A stretch of DNA of 16,064 bases from DATKKM01 sp036741795. Its GTDB lineage: Bacteria > Chloroflexota > Dehalococcoidia > SM23-28-2 > RBG-16-64-32. Below are positions 6,747-12,368 of this stretch, one piece after another (within the stretch, counting starts at the first letter, position 1; each line of letters begins with the position of its first letter). Under the pieces are notes generated by a model. The model was not told the DNA's origin and made no database searches. It was given only the letters and a program-made list of their open reading frames with translations. The stretch spans positions 1 through 16,064 of the forward strand of contig DAINRO010000054.1 of the NCBI GenBank assembly GCA_036741795.1. The letters are read 5' to 3'. A program made the translations under genes and the position numbers.

Positions 6747-7207
6747 GCGGCGGCAGTCTGCTTCGAGAACAGCTTGCGGATTTTCGCGGCCCGGTAGTCG
6801 AAGATTTCGCGGACCTGGCGCTCCACGATTAGCGCGTGCACAACCTCGCCCAGGATTCCGAAGGGAAGCTCGTACCGAACGCGGTCGCGCATGAGCGTCT
6901 GACCGCCGAGGTCCTCGAAGCTGTGTTCGTGCCTCCAGGTCTTGTACGGGCCCTTCGCCTGGATGTCAACGAAGCGGTGCGGGGGGTCGTAGACCGGAAT
7001 TCGCGTAACCCACTTGATGGGCAGGCCCATGATGCGGATCGTGTACTCGATGCGGAAGCCGGGCTTGATCGGCAACTCGTCGATGTAGACGATCTTGAAG
7101 CCCATGCTCTTCGGGGTGAGCTTCGCGAGGTTTTGAGGGTCGCTGAAGAAAGGGGCGACCTCATCAATCGGGGCGTCAACGAGCGTGGTTCGCTCAAGCT
7201 TGTGCAT
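6743..7207 (-). CDS. SRPBCC (START-like) ligand-binding protein
   Basis: This 154-residue protein has the helix-grip SRPBCC pattern: an N-terminal ERTTLVDAPIDEVAPFFSDP strand-helix, a central ITRIPVYDPPHRFVDIQ-like strand pair, WRHEHSFEDLGGQTLMRDRVRYELP, and a long C-terminal helix. It resembles the COG4276 type, whose members bind hydrophobic ligands and often sit beside NAD-dependent epimerase-like proteins. The ligand is unknown. Its start overlaps the 3' end of the SDR-DUF2867 gene by 14 bases, making it the last gene of the four-gene operon headed by the CarH-like regulator. The SDR-DUF2867 protein itself has a C-terminal domain of similar character, so the two may share a ligand or partner, which is speculation. 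Confidence 0.85.
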   Translation of the reverse strand: MHKLERTTLVDAPIDEVAPFFSDPQNLAKLTPKSMGFKIVYIDELPIKPGFRIEYTIRIMGLPIKWVTRIPVYDPPHRFVDIQAKGPYKTWRHEHSFEDLGGQTLMRDRVRYELPFGILGEVVHALIVERQVREIFDYRAAKIRKLFSKQTAAA

Positions 7208-8639
7208 ATGCTTGCACCTCGTGGTGCTTCGCCGCGCTCGCGGCGATGCCCTTCATCATTCCCCGGAAGACGAGACGGTGCAGGGGGTAAGCCGCCCACC
7301 AGTAACCCCAGGTGAGCAGGTTGGGGTGGAACTCAACCCATTGCACCAGCACGGAGCCCCCGTTGAACGGCCTGACATGCAGGCCAAGCCTGGCTTCCTT
7401 TGGCATGCGCATCTGCGACCGGAGTACCAGGTCGGCGCCTTCCTCGTATCTCTCAACCTCCCAGGTGTCCAGTTGCGCACCGGGCTCGAGGCGGTCAGGC
7501 CGCGCGCGGCGGTTGCCGACCCCGCCCAGGAAACTGTCGAGCCAGCCGCGCAATGTCCATCCCCAGTCCAGGTAGAACCACCCCCGGTCGCCGCCGATAG
7601 AGCTCACTTCCGCCCACAAGACAGCCGGAGAAGCTGGGACGAAGACGGCCCGCGCTTCGAGGACCATGCCAGGCTCGCGCACCCTGTGTTCAAGGTGAAA
7701 CGCGCTCTCCGCCGTTTCGGGCACGATCCCAAGGATCTTGCCCGGCGTTAGCGACTCCTGGACGGCTTCGGCCAGCGCTGCGCTGACGGCATCATCGTAG
7801 GGGATGCGTTCGAACGGAATCAGTTCCTCCGCCCGGTGGTCGCGCACGACCATCCTGTTCCGTAGCCCGTCGATGAGCGGCCTGGCGATCGAAGCAGACA
7901 CGGGCGTCATCAGGTTCACCCAGTACGATGAAAGCCGCGGGGTAAGCACCGGGACGCCGATGATCCAGCGCCGTTTTCCCTCGACTTTGGCGAAACGCAC
8001 CATCATCTCGCGGTAAGTGACCACGTCAGGCCCTCCGATGTCGAGCGTGAGACCGGTGGTGGCGTCGTTCTCCAGGGCCGAAACGAGATAATGGATGACG
8101 TCATCGACGGCGATCGGCTGGCTTTCAGTCTCGACCCAGCGAGGGGTGATCATGACGGGCAGGCGTTCCACCAGGTGCCGCAGCATCTCGTACGAGGCTC
8201 CGCCCGATCCGATGATGAGCGCGGCCCGCAGAGTAGTTACGGGCACGCCGGTCCCGCCGAGGACACGGCCGACCTCGGCGCGGCTGGCGAGATGAGGAGA
8301 CAGTCCTTCGGCCGCCTCGCCGAGGCCACCGAGGTAAATGATCCGTTTGACGCCGGCGGCGCTCGCTACTTCCGCAACGTTTGTTGCGGCTTCACGGTCC
8401 GACGCTTCGAACGCAGAGCTGCCCATGGAGTGGACGAGGTAGTAGACAACATCGATGTCGCGGAACGGCGCTTCCAGGGAGGGCTTCTCCAGGACGTCGC
8501 CTCTCGCGACTTCAGTGCCTGGTGGGAAGTCGCCACCTGGGCGGCGCATGAGGACCCGGACGTCGTGGCCCGCATCGACCAGTTCGGGGACGAGTCTCCG
8601 GCCTATGAAGCCCGACGCGCCTGTCACGAGGACCTTCAT
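7194..8639 (-). CDS. SDR-type NAD(P)-binding protein fused to a DUF2867 domain
   Basis: This 481-residue two-domain protein begins with an atypical short-chain dehydrogenase (Rossmann) domain. VTGASGFIGRRL (residues 5-16) binds the dinucleotide, followed by GDVLEKPSL, the VYYLVHSMG strand and YLGGLGE, with family-typical substrate-side segments to about residue 300. A C-terminal domain from about residue 310 (EHRVREPG to GYWWAAYPLHRLVFRGMM) matches DUF2867, a helix-grip-like ligand-binding domain. The classical catalytic YxxxK of SDRs is not evident, as is common in this subgroup. The substrate is unknown. The ATG overlaps the preceding stop as ATGA (8636-8639), and the SRPBCC gene overlaps its end, so it is the third gene of the putative light/B12-regulated operon. 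Confidence 0.87.
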   Translation of the reverse strand: MKVLVTGASGFIGRRLVPELVDAGHDVRVLMRRPGGDFPPGTEVARGDVLEKPSLEAPFRDIDVVYYLVHSMGSSAFEASDREAATNVAEVASAAGVKRIIYLGGLGEAAEGLSPHLASRAEVGRVLGGTGVPVTTLRAALIIGSGGASYEMLRHLVERLPVMITPRWVETESQPIAVDDVIHYLVSALENDATTGLTLDIGGPDVVTYREMMVRFAKVEGKRRWIIGVPVLTPRLSSYWVNLMTPVSASIARPLIDGLRNRMVVRDHRAEELIPFERIPYDDAVSAALAEAVQESLTPGKILGIVPETAESAFHLEHRVREPGMVLEARAVFVPASPAVLWAEVSSIGGDRGWFYLDWGWTLRGWLDSFLGGVGNRRARPDRLEPGAQLDTWEVERYEEGADLVLRSQMRMPKEARLGLHVRPFNGGSVLVQWVEFHPNLLTWGYWWAAYPLHRLVFRGMMKGIAASAAKHHEVQAYAQA

Positions 8640-9544
8640 CTGCTCTTGCCGAGGTAGGTGGCCAGTCCCTGGCGCAGCGGCGTCGGCTCGAACCCGATCG
8701 CCTGCTTCAATTCGGACGAATCGCCGAGGGCGTCGCCGGTAATGAAGTCGACCGCGTCGGGTGTGAGGGGGCGGCCGGGCATGAACTGGAGGACGGTGGC
8801 GAGGAGCTTCATGAGGCCAGCGGGGGCGGCGATGATCGCGCGTTTGCGGCCCGCAGCTTCGAGAGCGGTGGCGACGACTTCTTCCATCGAGAGCACATCG
8901 GGGCCGCCGATTTCGAAGATACGGTTGTCGGTCGCGCTACTCTCCAGGGAGTCGGCGACGGCACGGGCCACGTCCTCCACGAAAACGGGTTGCATGCGCT
9001 GTTTGCCGATGTCCCCAATCTGGGGGACGAACGGGAGGAAGCGGGCCATGCCGATGAAGCGATTGAGCGCGTTATCCTCAGGGCCGTAAATCCAGGAGGG
9101 GCGGAGGATGGTGTAGGTGATGCCGCTGTCCTTGACTGCGCTCTCGGCACGCCACTTAGCCTTGTACCAGTGGCGACCGCCGGGCGCGGCGCCTGCGCCG
9201 CTGAGGTAAACATAGCGAGAGACGCCGGCGGTCTTTGCCGCAGAGACGAGGTTCTCAGTTCCACGAGCGTCGACGTTCTCGAAGGTGTAACCCTTGCCAG
9301 GATTCTCTATAGGGGAGTTGGGAAATTGCTGGCAGCCGATAACGGAATCGACTCCGGCAAGCGCGGCGGTGAGGGTAGATGCATCAGTGACGTCTCCCTT
9401 GCGAAGTTCCACGTCAAGGCCCGGGAACCGGTCCCGCGCGGATTCGGGGTCTCTGGTCAGGGCTGCGACGGGCTTGCCGCGTTTGGCGAGTTCGCGGACG
9501 ATGGCGCCGCCGACGAAGCCAGTGCCTCCTGAAACTAGTATCAT
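8636..9544 (-). CDS. NDUFA9-like atypical SDR, NAD(P)H-binding protein
   Basis: This 302-residue Rossmann protein starts MILVSGGTGFVGGAIVREL, carrying the GGTGFVG dinucleotide loop (residues 6-12). It continues with ALTRDPES, KGDVTDASTL, YVYLSGAGA, and YKAKWRAESAVKDSG with the ILRPSWIYGP motif typical of the NDUFA9/YwnB/NmrA-like group. A YxxxK-like pair is present in HWYKAKW. Proteins of this group act as reductases, quinone-related redox proteins or NAD(P) sensors; the reaction is undetermined. The ATG overlaps the stop of the CarH-like gene as ATGA (9541-9544), and its own stop overlaps the next start in the same way, so the three genes are tightly coupled. Confidence 0.88.
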   Translation of the reverse strand: MILVSGGTGFVGGAIVRELAKRGKPVAALTRDPESARDRFPGLDVELRKGDVTDASTLTAALAGVDSVIGCQQFPNSPIENPGKGYTFENVDARGTENLVSAAKTAGVSRYVYLSGAGAAPGGRHWYKAKWRAESAVKDSGITYTILRPSWIYGPEDNALNRFIGMARFLPFVPQIGDIGKQRMQPVFVEDVARAVADSLESSATDNRIFEIGGPDVLSMEEVVATALEAAGRKRAIIAAPAGLMKLLATVLQFMPGRPLTPDAVDFITGDALGDSSELKQAIGFEPTPLRQGLATYLGKSR

Positions 9545-10425
9545 TTCGTCTCCTTCTTCACCCGGGACGTAATCATGTCTGCGGCGGCATCAAGGCGGGG
9601 AGGAAGGATAATCCCGGGCACGAATTCATCCCTGCCCCTGGCGTCGAACGCGGGGCCGCCCACGAAGATGGCGACGTTCAGGCGACCTTCGATGATCTGG
9701 CGCGCGGCGCGGGCCGCGGAAGCGACGCTCGGCTCGACGGTCGCGACGAGGCAAATTGCAGCGGCGGAGTCGGCGCGCAGGATCTCCACCAGCTCTTCGG
9801 CCGGCACATCGGGACCGAGGTAGCAGACCTTCACCTGCCGGTCGCGTAGTAATAGGGAGAGGGCGAGAAGGCCGACATCGTGCCTCTCGTCCTGGGGGCA
9901 GGCGAGTACCACTGCTGGGCCGGCGGGTACAGGACCTGCGTCGGATATCGCGCAGTTGATCTCGCGACGAACGATCTCAGTGAAGAAGTGCTCGGTGGCA
10001 CTGGGGACGCGGTTGTCGCGCCACATGCCACCGATTTCACGGAGGCACGCGAAGTAGACGCCATCGATCGCCTCCGCCCAACCGAGTTTGCTGCTGGCTT
10101 CGCGGAGCAGCGTCACGATTCGATCTTCGTTGTGCGCTAACGCAGCTTCGACGAGGGGCGCAACGAGCGGACTTCTTACAGCAGGCTCGGCCGCCGGTTG
10201 AGGGTCGGACTCCGTCCGGACGGCCGCGGCCGCCTCCGAGGCTGGGACGCCGGCGCCGACCAGCGTGGCCATGCGGCGAATGATGTCCAGGTCTGCGTTG
10301 TCGTAGAGGCGTCGGCCCGTTGGAGAGCGTCCGGGGCTGGGAATGCCGTAACGGCGCTCCCAGGTGCGGAGGGCGCTTTCGGTGACGCCGGTGGCCCGGG
10401 CGGCGGCTTTGACAGAATACTTCAT
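9541..10425 (-). CDS. CarH/LitR-like MerR regulator with cobalamin-binding photosensor domains
   Basis: This 294-residue transcription factor has a MerR-type winged helix at about residues 1-72 (YSVKAAARATGVTESALRTW, then RRYGIPSPGRSPTGRRLY). A four-helix B12-cap domain follows at about 85-165, then a Rossmann cobalamin-binding domain to the end. The cap keeps the W-x9-EH motif (W135, E145, H146) that shields adenosylcobalamin in CarH. The Rossmann part has E-R-H-D-V-G (residues 180-185), supplying predicted lower axial ligand His182. CarH-type proteins repress in the dark as AdoCbl-bound tetramers and are released by light. The residue after W135 is Arg, where I recall Thermus CarH having the His132 that forms the light-state adduct. 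It heads a four-gene operon with ATGA coupling, and a -10-like TAAAGT lies 6 bases before its ATG. Confidence 0.9.
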   Translation of the reverse strand: MKYSVKAAARATGVTESALRTWERRYGIPSPGRSPTGRRLYDNADLDIIRRMATLVGAGVPASEAAAAVRTESDPQPAAEPAVRSPLVAPLVEAALAHNEDRIVTLLREASSKLGWAEAIDGVYFACLREIGGMWRDNRVPSATEHFFTEIVRREINCAISDAGPVPAGPAVVLACPQDERHDVGLLALSLLLRDRQVKVCYLGPDVPAEELVEILRADSAAAICLVATVEPSVASAARAARQIIEGRLNVAIFVGGPAFDARGRDEFVPGIILPPRLDAAADMITSRVKKETK

Positions 10426-10431
10426 GGTTTG

Positions 10432-10460
10432 ACTTTATTTCTTTTGCAAACTCTTTGCAA
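10432..10460 (-). promoter_or_regulatory. Putative leaderless promoter of the CarH-like operon
   Basis: On the minus strand TTGCAA (10460-10455) and TAAAGT (10437-10432) are spaced by 17 bases. Each matches four of six consensus positions. The -10 ends 6 bases before ATG 10425, so transcription would start at or next to the A of the ATG. No Shine-Dalgarno sequence is present. The -35 coincides with one of the phased TTGCA boxes, so a protein bound there would block it. Confidence 0.5.
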
Positions 10461-10525
10461 CCCCACTTGACAACCTATGCATCCATGTTGCAGTATCTGG
10501 AACAGGGAACTGCACAACTTTTGCC
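10443..10525. promoter_or_regulatory. Helically phased TGCA boxes, candidate CarH-type operator
   Basis: TGCA occurs at 10445, 10456, 10478, 10489 and 10511, with a near match TGCC at 10522; all steps are 11 or 22 bases. These are the only TGCA tetramers between the two divergent start codons. The first two lie in identical TTTGCAA heptamers. CarH proteins are known to bind 11-bp direct repeats overlapping -35 elements. Here the array covers the -35 regions of both divergent promoters. Confidence 0.5.
10467..10496 (+). promoter_or_regulatory. Putative promoter of the DUF4397 surface-protein gene
   Basis: A perfect -35, TTGACA (10467-10472), is followed after 18 bases by CAGTAT (10491-10496), a weak -10 keeping A2, A5 and T6. 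The message would have a leader of about 45 bases containing the AAAGGAGA ribosome-binding site at 10533-10540. The element lies within the phased TGCA array. The -35 is convincing; the exact -10 is uncertain. Confidence 0.5.
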
Positions 10526-10549
10526 CAACAAGAAAGGAGATCGAAAAAT

Positions 10550-11431
10550 ATGAACATGCAGACCCAAGCAATCACCAGGATGGGGGGCTTCGCAATAGCA
10601 CTCCTCGCCGTCCTTGCCGTCGCCTTCTTCGCGACAACAGCCGACGCCCAGACTGACGCCCGAGTGCGTGTCCTCCACGGTTCCCCGGACGCGCCCGCAG
10701 TCGATGTCTACGTCGACGGCACGAAGGCCGTCGAGAACCTCAGCTTCAGTAGCATCACGGACTACGTGACGCTGCCCGCAGGCGCGCACAACGTGAAGGT
10801 GTTCGCTAACCCGTCCGATGGAACGGGCACGCCAGTCATCGAGGAGGACCTGACCCTGGAGGCCGGCAAGGACTACACCGTCGCCGCGGCTAACGTCCTG
10901 GCGTCGATCTCGCTCGAGGTCTACGTTGATAACAACGCCGCCCCGGCAGCGGGCCAGGGCCACGTCCGCGTGGTTCACCTCTCCCCTGACGCTGGCCCCG
11001 TCGACATCTTCGCCGAGGGCGCCGGCGTCGTCGTTCCCAACCTCGCGTTCCCTAACGCCGCTGACTACCTGCCCCTGGACGCTGCGACCTACAACCTCGA
11101 GGTCCGCGCTGCCGGCACCGACACCGTCGCCTTCGACATCGGCGCTGTGCCGATCGAGGCAGGCAAAGTGTACAGCGCTTTCGCCCTCGGTCTGGCCGAC
11201 GGCACCCCGGCTTTGACCGTCAAGCTGACGGTTGACGCCACCGCGCAGGCCGCGACGGCGACACCCGCCCCCGCGGCAACGGCCGCACCCGGCGAACTTC
11301 CGACGAGCGGTGGACCGCTGGGTAACGAGAGCAATGGCCTGCCGGCCTGGGCGATCGCCGGGATGGTTATCGCATTGATCGGTGCGGCGATGACGTCCGT
11401 CGCAGCAGTCCGAATCCGGGCGGACCGCTAA
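10550..11431 (+). CDS. Exported two-repeat DUF4397 surface protein with LPTSG-like anchor
   Basis: This 293-residue protein has a signal peptide (hydrophobic core about residues 12-28, likely cleaved after A-D-A at 33). Two tandem DUF4397 repeats follow: VRVLHGSPDAPAVDVYVDG at about 38-130 and VRVVHLSPDAGPVDIF at about 135-228. After an Ala/Thr/Pro linker comes LPTSG (250-254), a hydrophobic helix (about 264-288) and a basic tail R-I-R-A-D-R. The tail resembles a sortase-type wall-sorting signal or a simple C-terminal membrane anchor. DUF4397 proteins are secreted envelope proteins of unknown function. AAAGGAGA lies about 10 bases before the ATG. Codons are markedly C-ending (GCC, GTC, GAC, CTC) compared with G-ending neighbours, suggesting high expression. 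It diverges from the CarH-like gene and shares its intergenic region. Confidence 0.9.
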   Translation: MNMQTQAITRMGGFAIALLAVLAVAFFATTADAQTDARVRVLHGSPDAPAVDVYVDGTKAVENLSFSSITDYVTLPAGAHNVKVFANPSDGTGTPVIEEDLTLEAGKDYTVAAANVLASISLEVYVDNNAAPAAGQGHVRVVHLSPDAGPVDIFAEGAGVVVPNLAFPNAADYLPLDAATYNLEVRAAGTDTVAFDIGAVPIEAGKVYSAFALGLADGTPALTVKLTVDATAQAATATPAPAATAAPGELPTSGGPLGNESNGLPAWAIAGMVIALIGAAMTSVAAVRIRADR

Positions 11432-11444
11432 CCTTTACCACTGA

Positions 11445-11479
11445 GTCCTGCGGGCGGGTGACCCTCCCGCCTGCCGGAC
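11445..11479 (+). terminator. Hairpin terminator after the DUF4397 gene
   Basis: A 9-bp stem (11450-11458 with 11466-11474, one G-T pair) around a 7-base loop is extended past one mismatch by GTCC/GGAC. It starts 14 bases after the DUF4397 stop and is followed by GTCTTT at 11482-11487. The weak T-run makes it a plausible but imperfect intrinsic terminator. Confidence 0.6.
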
Positions 11480-11507
11480 CCGGTCTTTGTGACTAAGGAG
11501 GCCGCAG

Positions 11508-11651
11508 ATGGAACGCCCGACGCAATGTGGCCGGTGCATAGGAGGAACACTCCTGGCTTTCGGCGAAGACTTGCAATGCATAAATCGCGGATGGGTAGCG
11601 CCGATGGAGCGAGTCAGCCCCTATCGGAAGGGGTTGACGAAAGCAGCCTGA
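11508..11651 (+). CDS. 47-residue zinc-ribbon-like microprotein lacking its fourth cysteine
   Basis: The product begins MERPTQCGRCIGGTLLAFG, followed by EDLQCINRGW and a basic tail. C-x2-C at residues 7 and 10 and C24 form three quarters of a small zinc ribbon. The fourth ligand, expected at residue 27 (C-x2-C), is Arg encoded by CGC, one base from TGC. TAAGGAGG (11495-11502), a near-perfect ribosome-binding site, lies 5 bases before the ATG, a strong sign of translation. The gene sits between hairpins at 11445 and 11661, so it is probably insulated from its neighbours. An overlapping longer frame starting at GTG 11489 looks spurious. Function unknown; it may be decaying or may use another metal ligand. 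Confidence 0.62.
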   Translation: MERPTQCGRCIGGTLLAFGEDLQCINRGWVAPMERVSPYRKGLTKAA

Positions 11652-11660
11652 CGATTACTG

Positions 11661-11691
11661 GCGCACCCCGGTCCATGGCCCCGGTGTGCGC
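11661..11691 (+). terminator. Hairpin 1 after the zinc-ribbon-like gene
   Basis: GCGCAC (11661-11666) pairs with GTGCGC (11686-11691). After one mismatch, CCGG/CCGG adds four more pairs around a loop containing CCATGG. It begins 10 bases after the microprotein stop. No T-run follows; it forms a tandem pair with the hairpin at 11705. Confidence 0.5.
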
Positions 11692-11704
11692 TCCCGACCC
11701 CCAA

Positions 11705-11736
11705 GAGAGCCGGCCCTACCCCTGGGGCCGGCTCTC
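11705..11736 (+). terminator. Hairpin 2, perfect 12-bp stem
   Basis: GAGAGCCGGCCC and GGGCCGGCTCTC form a perfect 12-bp stem around an 8-base loop (11717-11724). It is the strongest hairpin noted in the window and lies 37 bases before the release-factor-like gene. There is no T-run, so it would be a GC-type terminator or a boundary element on either strand. Confidence 0.6.
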
Positions 11737-11773
11737 CGATTATCCGGGGCGCCGGTCATGAGATACTCGCCTT

Positions 11774-12283
11774 GTGAGGGGTGAACGCGACTCGTGGCTG
11801 AGGCTTTCCGACGAAGAGCTGTTGCGGCAATGCCGGCAGGAGTTCTACCGGTCAAGCGGGCCCGGGGGACAACACCGGAACAAGGTTGAGACGGGAGTGA
11901 GGCTGCACCACGACCCAAGCGGAGTGATGGCTCAATCGGCGGACTTGAGGCTGCGTGGCGAGAATCTGAAGCGAGCGACACGAAGGTTGCGGCAGCGTAT
12001 TGCGTACGAGGTGCGGGCGCCCATGCAGCTGGATGCTCCAGCCGTTCCCGACGAATTCATCGCCCACAGGCGAGGTGGTCAGTCCCTCGATGTGAGCACC
12101 AGCAGCATTGACTTCCCCCTGGTGGCTGCAACATCACTTGATGCGTTGGTCTCTGCTGACGGAAGCTACGCGAAGTCCGCGAAGGCTTTGGGGGTAACGA
12201 CGAGCCAGTTCTTGCGGTTTCTCAAGTCGGACAGAGAGCTGTGGAGAGCATCAGAGGCGGCGAGGAGAGTAGTTGATTCCTGA
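11774..12283 (+). CDS. Peptide chain release factor-like protein with GGQ motif
   Basis: This 169-residue protein contains the catalytic loop of class I release factors: SSGPGGQHRNKVETGVRL, with GGQ at residues 31-33, followed by a Q-S-A-D-L-R-L-R-G-E-N-L-K-R-A helix. It lacks codon-recognition domains, so like ArfB/YaeJ it would hydrolyse peptidyl-tRNA on ribosomes independently of a stop codon. It does not have ArfB's long basic tail. Instead the C-terminus (about residues 128-160, GSYAKSAKALGVTTSQFLRFLK) resembles a helix-turn-helix seen in 'release factor-like' proteins of Planctomycetes and others. The start is GTG with no Shine-Dalgarno sequence; GATACT (11762-11767) lies 6 bases upstream, consistent with a leaderless message. 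Molecular function is inferred from the GGQ loop. Confidence 0.85.
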   Translation: MRGERDSWLRLSDEELLRQCRQEFYRSSGPGGQHRNKVETGVRLHHDPSGVMAQSADLRLRGENLKRATRRLRQRIAYEVRAPMQLDAPAVPDEFIAHRRGGQSLDVSTSSIDFPLVAATSLDALVSADGSYAKSAKALGVTTSQFLRFLKSDRELWRASEAARRVVDS

Positions 12284-12328
12284 TCCCTCACAAAGGCGAT
12301 TTCGTAACAGTTGGCGAACCCATATAGA

Positions 12329-12358
12329 TTGACCACTTAAGCGACAGTCTCACAGAAT
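12329..12358 (+). promoter_or_regulatory. Putative near-leaderless promoter of the lipoprotein gene
   Basis: TTGACC (12329-12334) and CAGAAT (12353-12358) are spaced by 18 bases. Ten bases separate the -10 from ATG 12369, so the leader would be only a few bases. No Shine-Dalgarno sequence lies before the ATG. Confidence 0.45.
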
Positions 12359-12368
12359 CGGATAACCC

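Noticed and set aside
8091..8657. 188-codon plus-strand frame opposite the SDR-DUF2867 gene
   Set aside because: It is antisense to a clear Rossmann-domain coding region, with no motif or ribosome-binding site.
10423..10549. Cobalamin riboswitch between the CarH-like and DUF4397 genes
   Set aside because: The space is about 125 bases, too short for the usual B12 riboswitch, and no B12-box-like sequence was seen. Control is more likely through the regulator protein.
11489..11761. 90-codon frame starting at GTG 11489
   Set aside because: The strong ribosome-binding site lies inside it and points to ATG 11508 in another frame, and its 3' part runs through both hairpins. No motif is visible.
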